A stretch of 64,000 nt of DNA from Cruorifilaria tuberocauda (taxonomy: Eukaryota; Nematoda; Chromadorea; Rhabditida; Onchocercidae): positions 1 through 64,000 of the forward strand of contig JABVXU010000254.1 in NCBI GenBank assembly GCA_013365365.1. Reading direction: 5' to 3'. The notes beneath the pieces were generated by a model. It did not search any database. It saw only the letters and a list, made by a program, of their open reading frames with translations, and was not told the DNA's origin. The translations under genes were made by a program, and so were the position numbers. This document shows positions 1-14,127 of this stretch, piece after piece. Each line of letters begins with the position of its first letter. Within the stretch, counting starts at the first letter, position 1.

Positions 1-1784
1 GATGATATTGTTAGAATCGTATATCAAAAGAATAAACAAAGCATATCTTATCCTTTAACTAAAAAAATCTTTAACATGATTATCAGTAATACAAAGAAAA
101 CTTTAATTGTGTAAGTGATTTTAAATTGTAAAATTATTTCCGGTTCCGGATACAACTTATTATCAGTGATCCTTAACAAACTATATTTCCGGAAAGCGTA
201 ACTTGAATGCTGTGACGTAAATTTTCATTGTTTTTTCTTCCAGCATGGACACAGTGATTGCTGTATAATTACTTATGTTACAATGATTCCGATATAACTA
301 ATCTCTATGAAAAAGGTTTATTAAAAAATTATTGTAAGTAAATATTATAAGGAAAAAATATTATCTCTGATTTATTATGTTTCTAATATACCAATAATCT
401 ATACGTGCTTCAGGTAAATATGAAAAGAAAAAAAATATTGCTTAAAGAGGAATCAGTAATTCTAATCATAATATATGATGATATGTTAAACTCTCTTTGC
501 ACAATATCAAGAAAAATAGATCATATCAGAGGAACATATTGAAGATAAAATTTCTACACAAGTCTAATATTATAATTAAGAAAAATTAATTTAAACCACA
601 ATTAGTTATAACAGAAGATCTATGTCCTATTTGTTAGTTTCATGTCTTACAAATTACTGATTATAAACTGATATAGGTATAATTATGGTGTATAAGTTAT
701 ATGATGATAGCTATATTAGTCTACGGTAAGTAATACTTGAAACAAGTACCGGGATAAATGATATTTTGGCAGATAGCTAGATATTTCCTATTCTGCTGCT
801 GTTAAAGGTTGTTTTAAAAAGTTTATCTGGTTTATACTTATTCAAGACAGATCGAACGCTTACTTGAACAGTAACTTTATTACGGAACAGAATACATTTT
901 CTTGAGAAGTCGATCTGTTTCGAATAAGCATTAAAAAAACTGATTTATTTCAATTTTATCAGCGTTCACTCTGTATGTTATTCTAAATTATCTTGTTGGG
1001 GTCTAAGTCCATTAGTTTAGCAGATATTGTTTCCTTTAATGTGTGAAAAATACAGAATTTTATTTTAATTATACATTCCTATACTACATTGAAAAAATTG
1101 AAAGCTTTCAATTTTGGACTCATAACAATGAACATTACTTCCTTTTTTCGAAAATGATAATACAGAAATATTACTTCGTTAGAATTAAATTTAAACCAAT
1201 TTTTTCCTTTAACTATTTGTTGAATTCCCATTTGTTATGCATAAATTGTATAAACACATTTCTAATTGTTGCATTTCTCCTAAGCAGCATCCTCCATCTT
1301 CTTATCCCCAATTCATATCTTTTACTTTTAATTAATCAATATTTGAAACAGCTGAAAATTTTATAAAAATCGCAAACTGACCTCTAATTTTAGTAAGATT
1401 TGATTCAATTGCATATACATTGTTCAGAGATCAATTTTGGTTAATTTCATTATATGAATTAATAAAAACGATTATAACATATCCAAATTAAAATTAAAGG
1501 ATATGAGCATTAAGTTCTTGACAACATGAAAGATTGAAGTTTTAAGTTTAAATAGGAAAATCGAGTAGTTGAAGGCAATCATAGGTTAAAATTAGACTCC
1601 AAGAATGCTAAAAGAGAGAGTTTAGATAAATTGGGATAATTTAGCGGAAGAGATCAGCACCTTTTTTAAGTAATACAAAAAGAAAAATGTAATAAAAATA
1701 AAACATTTAAAAAACAAAGTAATAAAAACTTAAAATGCCGAAATAATGTCACGACTAGAAAAAAATATACATACAATTTTAAAT
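1..1784. other. Gene-poor AT-rich flank
   Basis: I see no supported gene here. The longest open frame (about 1043-1366, plus) starts at GTG, is made almost only of AT-rich codons encoding Phe, Ile, Leu, Tyr and Asn, and has no splice context or recognisable motif. The stretch is the 3' flank of the translin gene that follows. Confidence 0.6.
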
Positions 1785-4136
1785 TCACGTAGCAACTGAT
1801 TGCTCATCCGCTGGTCGCTTTAGACCTCGAATTGTAAGATCATAGACAACTTGTTCAGCCCTCTGAACATCATATTTCAGTGCGTCATATCTTCGACGCA
1901 GTCCATCATTTTTTAAATTTAGCAAGCGAAATTTTGCATCGAGATCATAGAGAAAATCAGCAATCTGGAAATGAAAAATGCGAAATTTAAACCTTTACAA
2001 AACACAAAATATATGAATGAAAGCTTTCTCTTTGAAAACTTTTAGGAAAAAATGCTTCTAATTTTGGAATTTTTTTGATATCATGAAAGCAAACAAAAAA
2101 AATACTTCCTTTTCTTTTCTATCGATGTTCTTCTCATCTGACTGCTATACTTATGAATGTTTCATACTCTAATTTTGGAATTTTTTTGAAATGATATCAT
2201 GAAAGCAAACAAAGAATATACTGCCTTTTCTTTTCTATCGATGTTCTTCTCATCTGACTGCTATACTTATGAATGTTTCATACAGAAGTCCAATTAAGCA
2301 CAAACCACATATACTATGATCTTAAAAGACCTTCCTTTTTTCCCATAACCCACAGTAAGGCTGATCAGAGGTAGCGAATAGGCATATGATAAGTGTACAA
2401 ATCGTTTGATTAAAAATAAAAAATTAAAATGAAAAATAAAAATCGACGTAGATGACCTTAAAGGGTAATACGTTATTACCCACAACAACAGCATTAATAG
2501 AAAATCGTGACAGTTCACTAGCAAGTTGAAGTAAACCAAATAAATAGTCCTCGACGTCCAGATGAAAACCACTTGCTGGATCAACTTTGACTGAAAATAT
2601 ATTTGTTCTAATCATAAAGGCACAAACGTCATGCAAACACAAAAATCTTTCTTTACAAAGAAAATCCTAGATAGTTAAATGATCTTTCCATTTAACAGAT
2701 TTTCTAGAAAATATCATACTATTCAAGATTTCAGCAACTTTTTCGCGGTTTAACAAAATTCCGTGTTGAAGAAAATGAGCATAAGTCACAACAAAGCATA
2801 GTTTTTGGATAATAAAACGGAAATTGTCGAAATATCTGAAAAAGAAAAAAGTAGATTATAGATGAGAACTATGAAGAACAAATTCAAAAAAAAATCGTAA
2901 TTATTAATTTGAGCTCTACTACTTCTCATAATAGATAAAATATGGAATTATTTATCTGAACTACAAGAAAAATTATGAAGATAAAAATATCAGAGCACTT
3001 GTACAGAGCTGCAAATATTTCTGTGATTAAGATAACTGTAAAAGTGAATTTTATAAAAACTTCATCATAGACGAATCATCATGAAATAAGCTCTTTTAAC
3101 TTTTTTAGCCAATGAGAGTATTTTCCCATAATTCAAATCAAACAGACAATACACTAAATTTATCAGACAAAAATTTATCTGAAGTTAAATAATCTGATGT
3201 CTTATCAAGCAAATCACCAAATCTAAGATTGATATGACTGAGACTTTTAATAGAACTCAAGTGACAAAAGTAACTGTACAAGATGGATGCATGAATGCTA
3301 AAATGCTCAGAAAAGCTGACAAAAAGTTGATGACAGAACTTATTCGACAATAAAAATATCAATGATCAATCCCCTCAACTTGCTTAGAACTTTCCGTAAT
3401 ATGTTCCATTATGTATGCATATTATTTGAAAACTGACAATGTTGTACTTTATATCCTAATAAGTTTTCCCAGACGTACCGATAATATGATACAGGAGATA
3501 TCAGAGCAGCAAGCTTTACCAAATACTTTTGCACGTCATTACGTAGAATATTTCCTACTTCCTTTAGACATGCTTCTGCAAATAAATATGAATAATAGAT
3601 GATTTTATCAATTTTTAAATCAGATAAGAGAGAGAGACTTAACTATTCCACAATGACCGGTTGATCCAGCGGAAAAGGATCACTACAACTTTGTTAATAC
3701 AACATACCTTGTCCATCCTTGAATGTATGTGTTTTCTGCAACAAAGCAACGATTTTCGATATCCAATACTCCATTTCATGTACTGTTTCCGCTATATTCT
3801 TTAAGTATTTTAGGGAAATTTACATGCTTTTTCATTCTCTTAAGCAGTAAAAGTGAGTAAAAAAACAACAGAAACAATTCTACTTCCTTTCTTCTGAAAT
3901 TCGGACAGCATAAGCTCAACAAAAATTATTAATCTCTTCATGTTATCCTAAGCTATTGTTATCAATGCTAGCATGGATAATAATGTTCACGCAAAGAATA
4001 AAATTTATATAAGATAGATAGAAGAAATGAAACTTACATCTTTCAAAATACGCTCTTTTTCGACTAATTCCCTGAACGTTTCAAACATGGCATCAAGCGG
4101 ATTCGCTACGTTCGACGATACTGCCATATCTACCAT
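1785..4136 (-). CDS. TSN: Translin, single-strand nucleic acid-binding protein
   Basis: Translin binds single-stranded RNA/DNA and, with its partner TRAX, forms the C3PO endoribonuclease that removes siRNA passenger strands and trims tRNA fragments. Six exons, all GT-AG and phase-consistent: 4136-4038, 3798-3708, 3575-3479, 2835-2720, 2590-2457 and 1964-1785, giving 238 aa (human about 228). Family signatures seen are GFHLDVEDYL, ASELSRFSINAV, FRLLNLKNDGLRRRYDALKY and VYDLTIRGLKR near the C terminus. The start is the ATG at 4136, two bases after an acceptor-like TTTAG with no matching upstream exon, so it is probably a trans-splice site. The TRAX gene is not in the window. Family assignment is very secure; exon borders rest on reading frame and splice consensus only. 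Confidence 0.95.
2058..2283. repeat. Two-copy direct repeat, about 113 bp, in translin intron 5
   Basis: A segment starting AATTTTGGAATTTTTTTGA and ending near ATGAATGTTTCATAC occurs twice head to tail (about 2058-2171 and 2172-2283), with a few substitutions and a small indel. It lies wholly within the last translin intron. Confidence 0.85.
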
Positions 4137-4142
4137 TTCTAA
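4136..4142 (-). promoter_or_regulatory. Probable SL trans-splice acceptor of translin
   Basis: On the minus strand the sequence reads TTACTTTAG followed by AA and the translin ATG. An acceptor this close to the start with no upstream coding exon is typical of nematode spliced-leader addition. No transcript evidence is available here. Confidence 0.45.
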
Positions 4143-5769
4143 AGTAATCAATTAGACAAATATTCTAAAACATATAACATAATAGTTCAATTGTACACGC
4201 ATTAAAGAACTTATTAAACACAGCTTGCTAACCAGTAAGCGTTACTACCAGTTGGATACTCTTAATCTCAAAGCCTTTATAGATTATGTCTTCGAATAAT
4301 GGAAATATTGTAGAAAGGTAAGAAAACAATCATGAAATAAATCTTCGTCATAAATGTATTAACTTAATATAAAAAATCAATCACTTTTTCAACAAAATTT
4401 AAGTTGAATTAAATGAAAGCAAATTTTAAATTTAAAAATAAAATTTAAGTTGAACTTTAAGCAACGATAATATAATTATACCATAAATTCGAAAATCTAA
4501 ACCAATAACTTTTCAATTTCCCTTCTCTCATAACAATTACTTTTATTACTTACTCAATATTTTCTATTAACTTATTATACTTCTTTTATTCTCTACAATC
4601 GTCATATCTTTATTTATTATCAATAATTATCATTAAGCTCTCTAAATCTTAACAAATTATATTTTTCTTGCAAAATTTAGCCCTACAAAATGAACATTTT
4701 CCATTGGCTAACTCTACCTTATACACTTTTCCTTTTTATTATTAACCTTTCAATCCCCTCATTTCACACAGTATTACTTGGAGTGACTGCAATACCATGC
4801 AAACCGAACATAGCAAAGTAGCATAGTTCTCATAAGAAGCATGATGTGAAAACTGAAATCTCAAAATAGCAAATTTCACATCCGTTCCATGAATGATTTC
4901 CTTTTTTGCCTGATGAAATTGATTCCGGTTATTTCTTTCCTATAGTTTATATAAGGAAAACTATCCCATCATAAAGCTTCAGTCCAAGAACGGTTTATCG
5001 CACGTTTTGCCGGATGATAATATCTGATAAACATCAATGATCCAATCAATCAAACTGTTAATATTTTCCATGAAATTCAATCAAACTATTAATATAAACT
5101 ACGTATTTATCTTGAAAATTAAGAATTCACTATTTTGATAATAGCACTATAGTTGATTGATTATCATTATTATCATCATTAGCTAAAATTATCATCATTA
5201 ATGCTAATATTCTAAAGAACTTTTCTGTATAACTTAATTCCTGCACATCATTTACTGCATAAAGTGGCACGGTCTGTTGCTTGATACCTGATATCTGTAT
5301 TAAAATCTTACCCATCTCTTATCCTTTTTAAATCAGTACAAGTACCATATCTCTATACTCAGTGTGAACTTTAATTTCATCATATAAATTATGATTATAT
5401 GTTATTGATATAAAAGAACATTGATATAAAATATTCTAATGAACTGCAATTCCTCTTTCAGCTTTAAAACTATCAATAAGCAAGAAAAAGGAAAGTTGAA
5501 ATCATTGAAATATCAATCAGTTGAAAAAATTTATATCGTTGTTTTTTTCTTTTCACTTAATTCTATGTTATATTAGAATTTTATTATGAGAAAAAATCGA
5601 ATATTAAAATTAAAATGCGATTTACAATGAATTGCTATTGGATTAAAATAGTTAAATGTAAGCTTATTAGCTTTATCATTTCATCAATTTCACTTTATAT
5701 CATGCAGAATAAATACTTAAAAATATATTCAAAAGCAGTAAATTGATAATTTGATGCTATTCAAAGTAT

Positions 5770-5793
5770 CTTCTCTCTCTCTCTCTCTCTCTC
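5770..5793. repeat. (TC)n microsatellite
   Basis: An uninterrupted CT dinucleotide run of about 24 bp. Confidence 0.9.
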
Positions 5794-7247
5794 CCTTCTA
5801 TTCTAAATAACTCTTCTACATTAAAAATTAATTAGAAGTGCTATGCAATAATGATTAGATAAGAAAAGGAAAAAGTAAAACTATCATTCTTAAATCTTTC
5901 TTTTTTTCTTTTCCTCTCTATTTTATGTTTTTTATCAATTTTTATTACTCCACACCTCTATTTCATCTTTTCTTTTTTCATCGAAATTTCAATATATGAG
6001 AACTTTTAGTTCATGTTTGAATGTTAAATTAATCATTATTATCATTATACGATGATATTAATCATTATTAATAATGTAATACCATATGTCCCAAAGATTA
6101 CAGTATGAAGCTTAATTCCATAAATTTCTACCGTACTACGCGATACAGTATGTCAGAAAAAAATGCAAAAATATTTGCAATCGAATGTAGAAATTTCAGT
6201 TTTGATTAAATGAAAAGTTTGATGGATTTTTAATGCATCCATTACATTTCATATTTAAGCTTTTAGCTATTTCTCACTAAATCTACACGAATATCGACAT
6301 ATTTATTCAATGAAGTATGAAAATGAACTTTATTTCATATTACACTTTGTGATATATGATATGATTTTGTCAATTTTATTTTGTGATATAATCACTGCTT
6401 GTATGATAAATTCACAATTGTATTCAATTGAAATTGATAAATTTGCCTATTTTTTCCTGGCTCCATCACTACTTCATACTTACTTCCTTCCTACCTAATC
6501 ATTAGCTTTGACAAGCATTATATTTCTCGAGAATTAAATTTCCATCCTATATTGCTCATATTTATTCCTATTTCAATTCCAATTCATTTAAAATCCTTCC
6601 TTGCTCTTTATCTTAGAAGGAAATTTTAAAAAAAAAAGATATAAATGATAAGAGGGAATGAAGATGGGAAATTTTATTTTTTTCAAATAAAATATACATA
6701 AAAAGGAAGTGAGGGGAAAGAGGGAGAAGAATAGAGAAAGTTGTCATGAGAAACTCTAATTTAATATTCTTTTCTTTTTTTTTTTTGCCTTAAGGGGAAA
6801 AAAGATACTTTAGCATCAGTATGATTTATATAAGTAAGCACACTAGTAATGATTAGTTTGCCGCAAATTTTATCAGTGCTTTCTTTTTGTTTTATATTTT
6901 TTCATTTATTAATGTTTAAAGCTTATTATTGATATTTAAAATTAATTTACTTTTACTTTTAAACTATGCAAAGTTTGAAATTTAAGATCGAAAAATTAAA
7001 TATTTCTTTCCTTTTTTGCTTTCATTAATTTTGTATTAAATCATAATCATATTAATGAATGAGAAGCTTATTTAATAATACAAAAGAAATGAGAGTGGAA
7101 TTCATTCTTCTTCGCTTTTTCTTCTTTATTTCATTAATTTATAAGAAATTGTATTTGAAAATTTTTAATTGAAATATTTAAAATATTTATTCGTATGATT
7201 AGCAAATTCGATTAAAATTTTACAACTTTATCATTATGTAACATTAT

Positions 7248-7331
7248 CTGTTATCAATATATCCATGTCTTATATCTGTTATCAATATATCCATGTCTTA
7301 TATCTGTTATCAATATATCCATGTCTTATTA
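7248..7331. repeat. 28-bp tandem repeat, three copies
   Basis: The unit CTGTTATCAATATATCCATG plus eight more bases is repeated three times at 7248, 7276 and 7304 with almost no divergence. Looser relatives of the unit follow to about 7480. Confidence 0.9.
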
Positions 7332-7883
7332 AAATAATTCAATCTTATCATTATCCAATATCACTATATAATCTATCAATATACTGATTCCATGTCTTAT
7401 TCACTCAGTTATTCGATTAAAATTATTCAATTTTATCATTGTATAATATTACTTGTTATCAATATATTCATTCCATGCCTTATTCACTTATTTATTCAGT
7501 TATTCAATTCCAATAGTTCCATTCTTCTACAGTACTAGAAATAAATTTTAGGTGAAAAAAAAAACCAACAAGCAAAATCAATCATTTGAAGCAGAACAAA
7601 AGGAAACAAAATTTTTGCATTGATTTTAATCTTCACAAAAAAAAGGAAAATAGTTTCAAACATGAATCAAATCTCTGCACTCCAAATATTTCAATCTCTC
7701 AAAAAAAAAAGAAAGAAAACTTTTAACTTTTTAATTTCTAATCTTCATATTACAATTCTCCCTCCCTCTCTCCCTTTGTTAAAAAGAGACTACTTTATCG
7801 CAGTAGCTATCTAATTGATTCGTCTGAAAGTAAGCATTTTTACAATTCCTTTTATCCATCATATATCCTTTAGTCCTAAATTC

Positions 7884-7905
7884 ATCTCTCTCTCTCTCTC
7901 TCTCT
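7884..7905. repeat. (TC)n microsatellite
   Basis: A CT dinucleotide run of about 22 bp. Confidence 0.85.
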
Positions 7906-8699
7906 TTTTCACCACTTCCTAACAGTATTATTTTTTCTTGTAAAAATTTAAAAATATTTGATTGATAAAATTTTTTAGTAAAATTTAAAAGTAAAAGTAT
8001 AAGGAATAGAATGGTTGAATATTATCATAGTGATATTAATCATGATCAACTTCTCTTCTTTGTTCATTCTCTTTTTGCTCGTTGATTAAATGAACTAGAA
8101 TGAATGAGTTTAAATGAACTTGAAATATTTATTCATATTGGAATTTTATAGAAGGATGAAAAAGGTATGCTTAATATTTTACGGTTGTTAAGGTTTTTTT
8201 TTTTTTGTTATTTAATGACATCATTAAATAGAGAAATCTCGATCGAATTATTCGAGTATGACATTTGACGAGAAATATTTAAAAAAAAAAAAAGAATGAA
8301 TGAATATCCTTTAGCTTTAACTCTTTTTCTCCTTTTATTCGTATTTCTAAAGAATAAAATTGGAATTGAATAGTTATTCCGGAATAGAATAATGACTTAA
8401 AGTAAAAGTATAAAGTATGAAAGTGAAAAACAGAATATAATAAGCTAAAAAACATTATGGAATATTTCAATTGATATTATTCTCGATGCTATTCAACCCA
8501 TAAAAACTTTTAGATTATTATTCAACTTTAATATACTTGTTTAATATACTGTGTTAACTTTAATATATTTAGAATATTTAGCATATTACTTTAGTATACT
8601 TGATAATCATCTCTAATGATTATTCGCAAAACAACTCTATAAAGTTAAAAATTAAAGTTATATTAATTATGGGTTAATTTTAGCATGATATCATAAAAT

Positions 8700-8853
8700 T
8701 ATGATTTGCTCATTACTTTAATCATTATACAATCATTTATTATTATCATTTATAATCATTGCTCCTTTCTTTATCTCTCTTATCTTTTATTATGATTTGC
8801 GCATTACTTTAATCATTATATAATCATTTATTATTATCATTTATAATCATTGC
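8700..8853. repeat. Two-copy direct repeat, about 62 bp
   Basis: A segment beginning ATGATTTGCTCATTACTTTA and ending ATTTATAATCATTGCT is present twice (about 8700-8762 and 8791-8853), separated by a short pyrimidine-rich spacer. Confidence 0.85.
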
Positions 8854-8935
8854 TATTGTTACATTTAAAAATTCTATGGTTACATTTAAAAAATTGGATA
8901 ACACTGCACTTACTATTCTTCAACTACTTATTCTT

Positions 8936-9300
8936 GTTATTATTATTAATAATTATCATCGTTATCATTGTTTATTAATTATTATTAAGTATTAATTATC
9001 ATCATTTTATTGCTATCATTATTTATTATTGTTATTAATTTCATTATCATTATTTATTAATTGTTATTATCTGTTTATTAATCATTATTAATTATTACTT
9101 GGTTATTAATTATCATCATTTATTTATTTATTATTATCATTATTATCATTATCATTATTTATTAATTATTATTATCGATATTATTATAGTTGTTATTATA
9201 TTGTCATTATTAGTTATTATTTTTATTACTATTTTTGATGATAATAATTATTATTGTTGTTAGTATTGTTTCTGTTACTGTTATTATTATCATTATTAAT
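8936..9300. repeat. TTA/ATC low-complexity tract
   Basis: Some 360 bp made almost only of ATTATT, ATCATT and TTATTA words, interrupted by short GTT runs. It could read as a hydrophobic peptide in one frame, but the composition marks it as simple sequence. Confidence 0.85.
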
Positions 9301-10695
9301 TTTCTTATCAGTATTAACATTACAAATATGTGATCAGACTCTTATCAGAGACTCTTATCAGCAACGATCTCCTATTGGCATTTGGAGAAACAAAATTATT
9401 ATCATTACTGTTACTAATAACCCAAATGACTGTTCATAAATTGCTCTTTTTTTAAAAAGGAAAAAGTTTCTGAATCAAAAAATGCCAAATCATTTTTATC
9501 ATTATCATTTAATTATAGAATTATTTTCGGAGATACCTTTCCTGAAAGGAAAAAAAGAAAACTATTTTAGTGTTTGATAATTTTGATTAATTGATTCTAT
9601 CAATATTTTTAATTAGCATTGATAAACTTACCTTTGTAATTAATTAATTGTAATTAAACATATTGATAGCAAAAAATTAAACTTTGTGCTTAATTTAATA
9701 AAATCTTCCAAATATATGCAGTATCATTCGTTGATAACGAACGAAAAAGATTATTGCTATTTAGCATGATTGATAAGATATAATGATAAGAGAATGAGCA
9801 CAGATAATTAATGAAGATAATTAATATTCTCAGGTATTCATGCCATGTTCAGCTAATTATCTTATCATTCTTTTTTTTTCCACATTTATCATATCAGTTT
9901 TCCAATATTCATTCCTAGAATTTTAATTAATTAGCAATAATTGCTAATTAATTATTTTTCATTCTTCTAAACAAAAGATTTGATAATATCATATGTTGAA
10001 ATATTATTTAAACTTTTTGATTAAATAAATAAAAACAATTTGTTGAAAATAGTAATAACCTGGTTAAGCCAGGTTACTAATATATTCATATATCTCTCTA
10101 AATATTCAAATCATCCATTTCAACTGATTAAACTTTGCTAATCTCTTATCATTTTTTAATTAAATGGAAAGAAAAAATTGGAAGATATATCATTTCTCAT
10201 ACAAATGTAATCAATCAATAATTCATTCAAGTATAATCAGTAATTCATTCAAAGTAAAATTTTCATTGAAATCATGGAATTATGCTAATTTTTTTTTTGA
10301 AGAAAGCTTCTTTTTTCTGAAAGTAAAAAAAAAGTTAAGTCGTTAAAAAAGAAGTTTATGATTTTAATAAATATCTTAAATAAAGAATTCATTAAACTAA
10401 AATAATGAATAGATATTTAAATAAAAAACTCATTAAGTTAAAACTTTTAAAAGATGCCTCAAAAAGAAAGTGTAAACGAAGCGGAAGTGAAATAAAATAA
10501 AAAATAAAAGGTAATATAGGTATGAAAAAAAAAAAGATTATTTTTAAGCGTGAAGAATTTAACATCGATTATTATAGGTAGGTATAAAATACATTTATTT
10601 TTTAGAAGTCTAGCAAATAAACTAGGCTCTTTTCTTTCTTTCTCCCTCCAATATCTTCTTGGCTTTTTCTAATTGATAGATATTATAAAGAGATA

Positions 10696-10735
10696 CAGAG
10701 AGAGAGAGAGAGAGAGAGGGAAAGAGAGAGAGAGA
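10696..10735. repeat. (AG)n microsatellite
   Basis: AG dinucleotide run of about 40 bp, broken once by a GGAAAG interruption. Confidence 0.9.
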
Positions 10736-11290
10736 TAGATAAGGAATAAAACGATACATATACATTTAAATTTCAATCTTTTTTCCGCTTCATTGCTATT
10801 TTTCTTTATTTCCTCTTTTATCCATATCTTAATTTTTCCTTCCTTTCTTTTTTCATCTCAGATGTTAAATTTTATCTTTTGAATAAAATTAAAAAAAAAA
10901 AAGTTTGACCTTTTAATTCTTATCTTTAGCTTATCATTAATATTTTCTTTGCTCCTCTATTCAATTTGAGATAATTATAAAGTATTTTGATATGATAATT
11001 GATAATTCATGAAATTATCAGTGAATAATACTTATAGATTATTACTAATAATAGGCTTTTTTCATTTTTACATTCCGAAATATCAATTATCAAATTCAAA
11101 TTCAAATATCAAAATCAAAATCAAATTATCAGTGAGATATTTGCATGAATAGTTAGTTATACAACGAATATCTAATCTTCAAATTTATAACTTTTTTTTT
11201 TTATCATACCTGTTTAACAATATAAACTTCATAAACAACTTATCAATGTATAACATTAAAATGCAGAAGACATTCAATATTTTAGAATGC

Positions 11291-11575
11291 TTCCTGAAGC
11301 GTTAAAAAAACTTTTTTAAAATATTTCAAAATATTGATTTTTAAAACCTGGAATTGAATGATTGATCGAGAAGAAACCGAAAATTTTTTAAATATTTTGA
11401 AATATTTATTTTTAAATACTCAATGATATATTTGGATAGGAAATCAGATGAAATGTTTGATCACGAACAAATAGAAAACCTTTTTAAAATATCGCAAGAT
11501 CTTGACTTTTAAATTCTCAATAATCAATTTGGAAAGGAAATTAGATTGGATGTTTGATGGAGAGGGAAAATTTAA
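11291..11575. repeat. Diverged tandem repeat, about 100-bp units, three copies
   Basis: Three successive blocks share the order: TTTTTAAAATAT-like run, TTGA(C/T)TTTTAAA, a CTCAATGAT-like word, TTGGAAAGGAAAT-like word, then ATGTTTGAT followed by an A/G-rich stretch. They look like an old degenerate tandem array. Boundaries are approximate. Confidence 0.5.
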
Positions 11576-13743
11576 TCAGTAATTTTTTATATTCTATTTT
11601 ATTTTTTTTTGTATTTTATATTATCTCTTATTTCTTCCCAGCTGCTACCATCGAAATGTATTTTATTTCAGGATAAATCAATCGCAAGTTTATTCTTTTC
11701 TCTCAATCGATATTTCTATCTTTTATCATAAGTAGAATGGAAGAATGATTTGGATAATTTTAGATCACATAAAACATATATATATATTCTAAGTGAAAAC
11801 CTGAAATAACACTAATAATTCAGACATATCAGTGAAGATTCATAGTACGCTTAATTAATTAATTCATTTAAATAATATAGAAATTTAAATTATCAAAAAA
11901 TTCTTTTGCTAATAATTTTTATGAACAATTTCAATTTGCTATATTTAGCAAATTATCGAAAAGGTAATATCTTGGAATTAAAGTTTAAAAGAAAAAATTA
12001 TTTTTTAATCTAATCATCTTATTGATTGATAAGTTCTCTCTGAAATTATTTCGACCTAAATGTGATCAGTTAATATTTTTTAGCAAAGTATGAGTAGTAA
12101 TAATGAATATATCATCTTAACTGATAAGTTAATAATATTTTTTAACTTAACTTCTACTTATCAGTCATTTAACTTAAATTTAACTTATCAGTTGCGAATA
12201 TATCGAAATTTTTGAAATAGTTCTTAAAGGTGTGTGAATATCAAGAATTAATAATTTTTTATTGAAATGAAAAATTTTATTATTTCCTCTCTCTTTGCAT
12301 TCCAATATACATAAATTTAATTTGCTTGATCTTTTCTCGAGGAATTAAGCAATACTTACTTTATCATATTTAAAATTTTATCATTAATGGAAACAATTTA
12401 TAAAAGTTTTTAAATGCATTGCTTAATCTTTAATTCGTATCTATTTAAATTGAAATTAGCATTAAATTTTCAGTTCAAAATATAAAATTAAACTAAGGGA
12501 TTATTCAAATGAGGAAGTAAATAAGCTGAAACTAAATGAATATTTAAAATTAAATCGAAAATTAGCATTAAACATGAAAAAGCAAGAAAGTATCATCAAA
12601 TTCTTGTTTTTCTGATATTGATTTTCTTTTCTAATAAATGCTTTTCCTAAAATTCATCCATTTGAAATTCATTCATCATTTTTATTATCAGTACAAATGA
12701 TATTAAAAAAAAGTTATCATTTAAAAAAGTTATCACTTTAAGAAACTGTTCGATAATATGTTTTCATAGGTGGAATGATATGATAACTCGATTACTTGTA
12801 AATAAATAATTTTGTTAAAATTAAAAAATAAGTAACATGGAAGTATTTATCATTTTGTGCACAACAATAAAATGAATAAATTGAACTCACCATCAAAAAA
12901 TCATGAATAAATTTCAATAAATAGGTTAAAATGATCATTGGGCATTGATAATTGATAATTGATAACTGATATTGTTATTTTTGATATTGCTAAACTTTTT
13001 CATGATTTCTTTCCGTATTTCTATAAAACTTATTTAAAAACTTTTATACAAAATCCTTTTTTCTCCACTAATTCGACAAATATCATTAAGCTTTTCTGAT
13101 AATTTCATTAAAATGATAAACTGATAAAATCACTATTACTGCTTGATGTAAATAATTCAATTTCATCTTATTTTGATCTGAGTTTCAAACTTTTATATTT
13201 TATAAAATTTCGAAATTTATTTGAACGTTCATTTTTTATCATAATATCTAAGGGAGTAATATATTCATTATAGAAGGAGACATTAAAGCTAATTTGAATA
13301 TTCCACAGATTAAGCTATAATTTTATAAATTGAAAAGTATAATTGAAATTTAATTTTTAAAAAATATATATTTCATATAATTTGATCATATATTTTATTT
13401 TTATGCATTATTTAGTAATTGGGAAAAATCGTACTAAATTTAAAGAGATTAAATTTAAAGTTTAAAGTACGGAGCTTATTTTTATTCATCATAAATACTA
13501 ATTTCACAATCATATTTTCATTAGTACGTAATTATGGAATAGTTGGTTGCATGATTGATTGCACTGTAAAAATTTTTACTTAATAATTAAAATTTAATTC
13601 TAAAACAAAAGTAAGCTTAAGATAATAATATACTTGAAATATTGGACAAAAATTTTTCCATGAATTATCAGTTAAATTACAAATAATTGAAAATATATAA
13701 TTAAAAGTATTTGAAAGAGTAATTTAATTCTGTCATGATTCAT

Positions 13744-13858
13744 CATAATTTCGATAAATTCAATATCATAATCAATATCACTTATCAATTTTCACTTGCA
13801 TCAATCATAATTTCAATAAATTCAATATCATAATCATTATCACTTATCAATTTTCACT
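13744..13858. repeat. Two-copy direct repeat, about 55 bp
   Basis: TCATAATTTCGATAAATTCA and the following ATATCATAATC...CACTTATCAATTTTCACT occur twice (about 13744-13797 and 13807-13858) with two or three substitutions. Confidence 0.85.
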
Positions 13859-14127
13859 CTTTTATATATTTGATAAGGAATATTTCAGTAAAATTTTGCA
13901 GATATATGTTTAAATTATATTTGAAAATAAAATTGATAAAAAAGGTTATGTTGAAAAAAACAACCTGATATTGTTAATTACATCGTTGTCAAAAACAGAT
14001 AAACTTTTACTCATTTTATTCAGTTAATTTATTCAAAGTTTTTAAAAAATTTAATTTAAAGTTTTAAATTAAAAAAAAAGTTAGGATTTTCAGTAATGTT
14101 TCGAGTAATAATTAACAAAAAATTCCT

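Larger units (their letters stand above)
4137..14127. other. 10-kb gene-poor AT-rich region
   Basis: No open frame here has coding character on either strand; those over 60 codons are AT-rich low-complexity readings. The region holds dinucleotide runs, a TTA/ATC-rich tract and several diverged tandem duplications listed separately. It separates translin from the next gene; any regulatory or non-coding RNA content cannot be seen from sequence alone. Confidence 0.6.

Noticed and set aside
1043..1366. 107-codon plus-strand open frame
   Set aside because: Begins with GTG, is composed of AT-rich codons, has no motif, no splice context and no acceptor before a usable ATG.
3650..3690. CGGTTGATCCAGCGGAAAAG resembling an rRNA end motif
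   Set aside because: The likeness to the 18S 3' end covers only about 20 bases with mismatches, and the flanks are ordinary translin intron.
8936..9440. Hydrophobic plus-strand frame at 9254-9439
   Set aside because: The Leu/Val/Ile run is read from TTA/ATT/GTT simple sequence.
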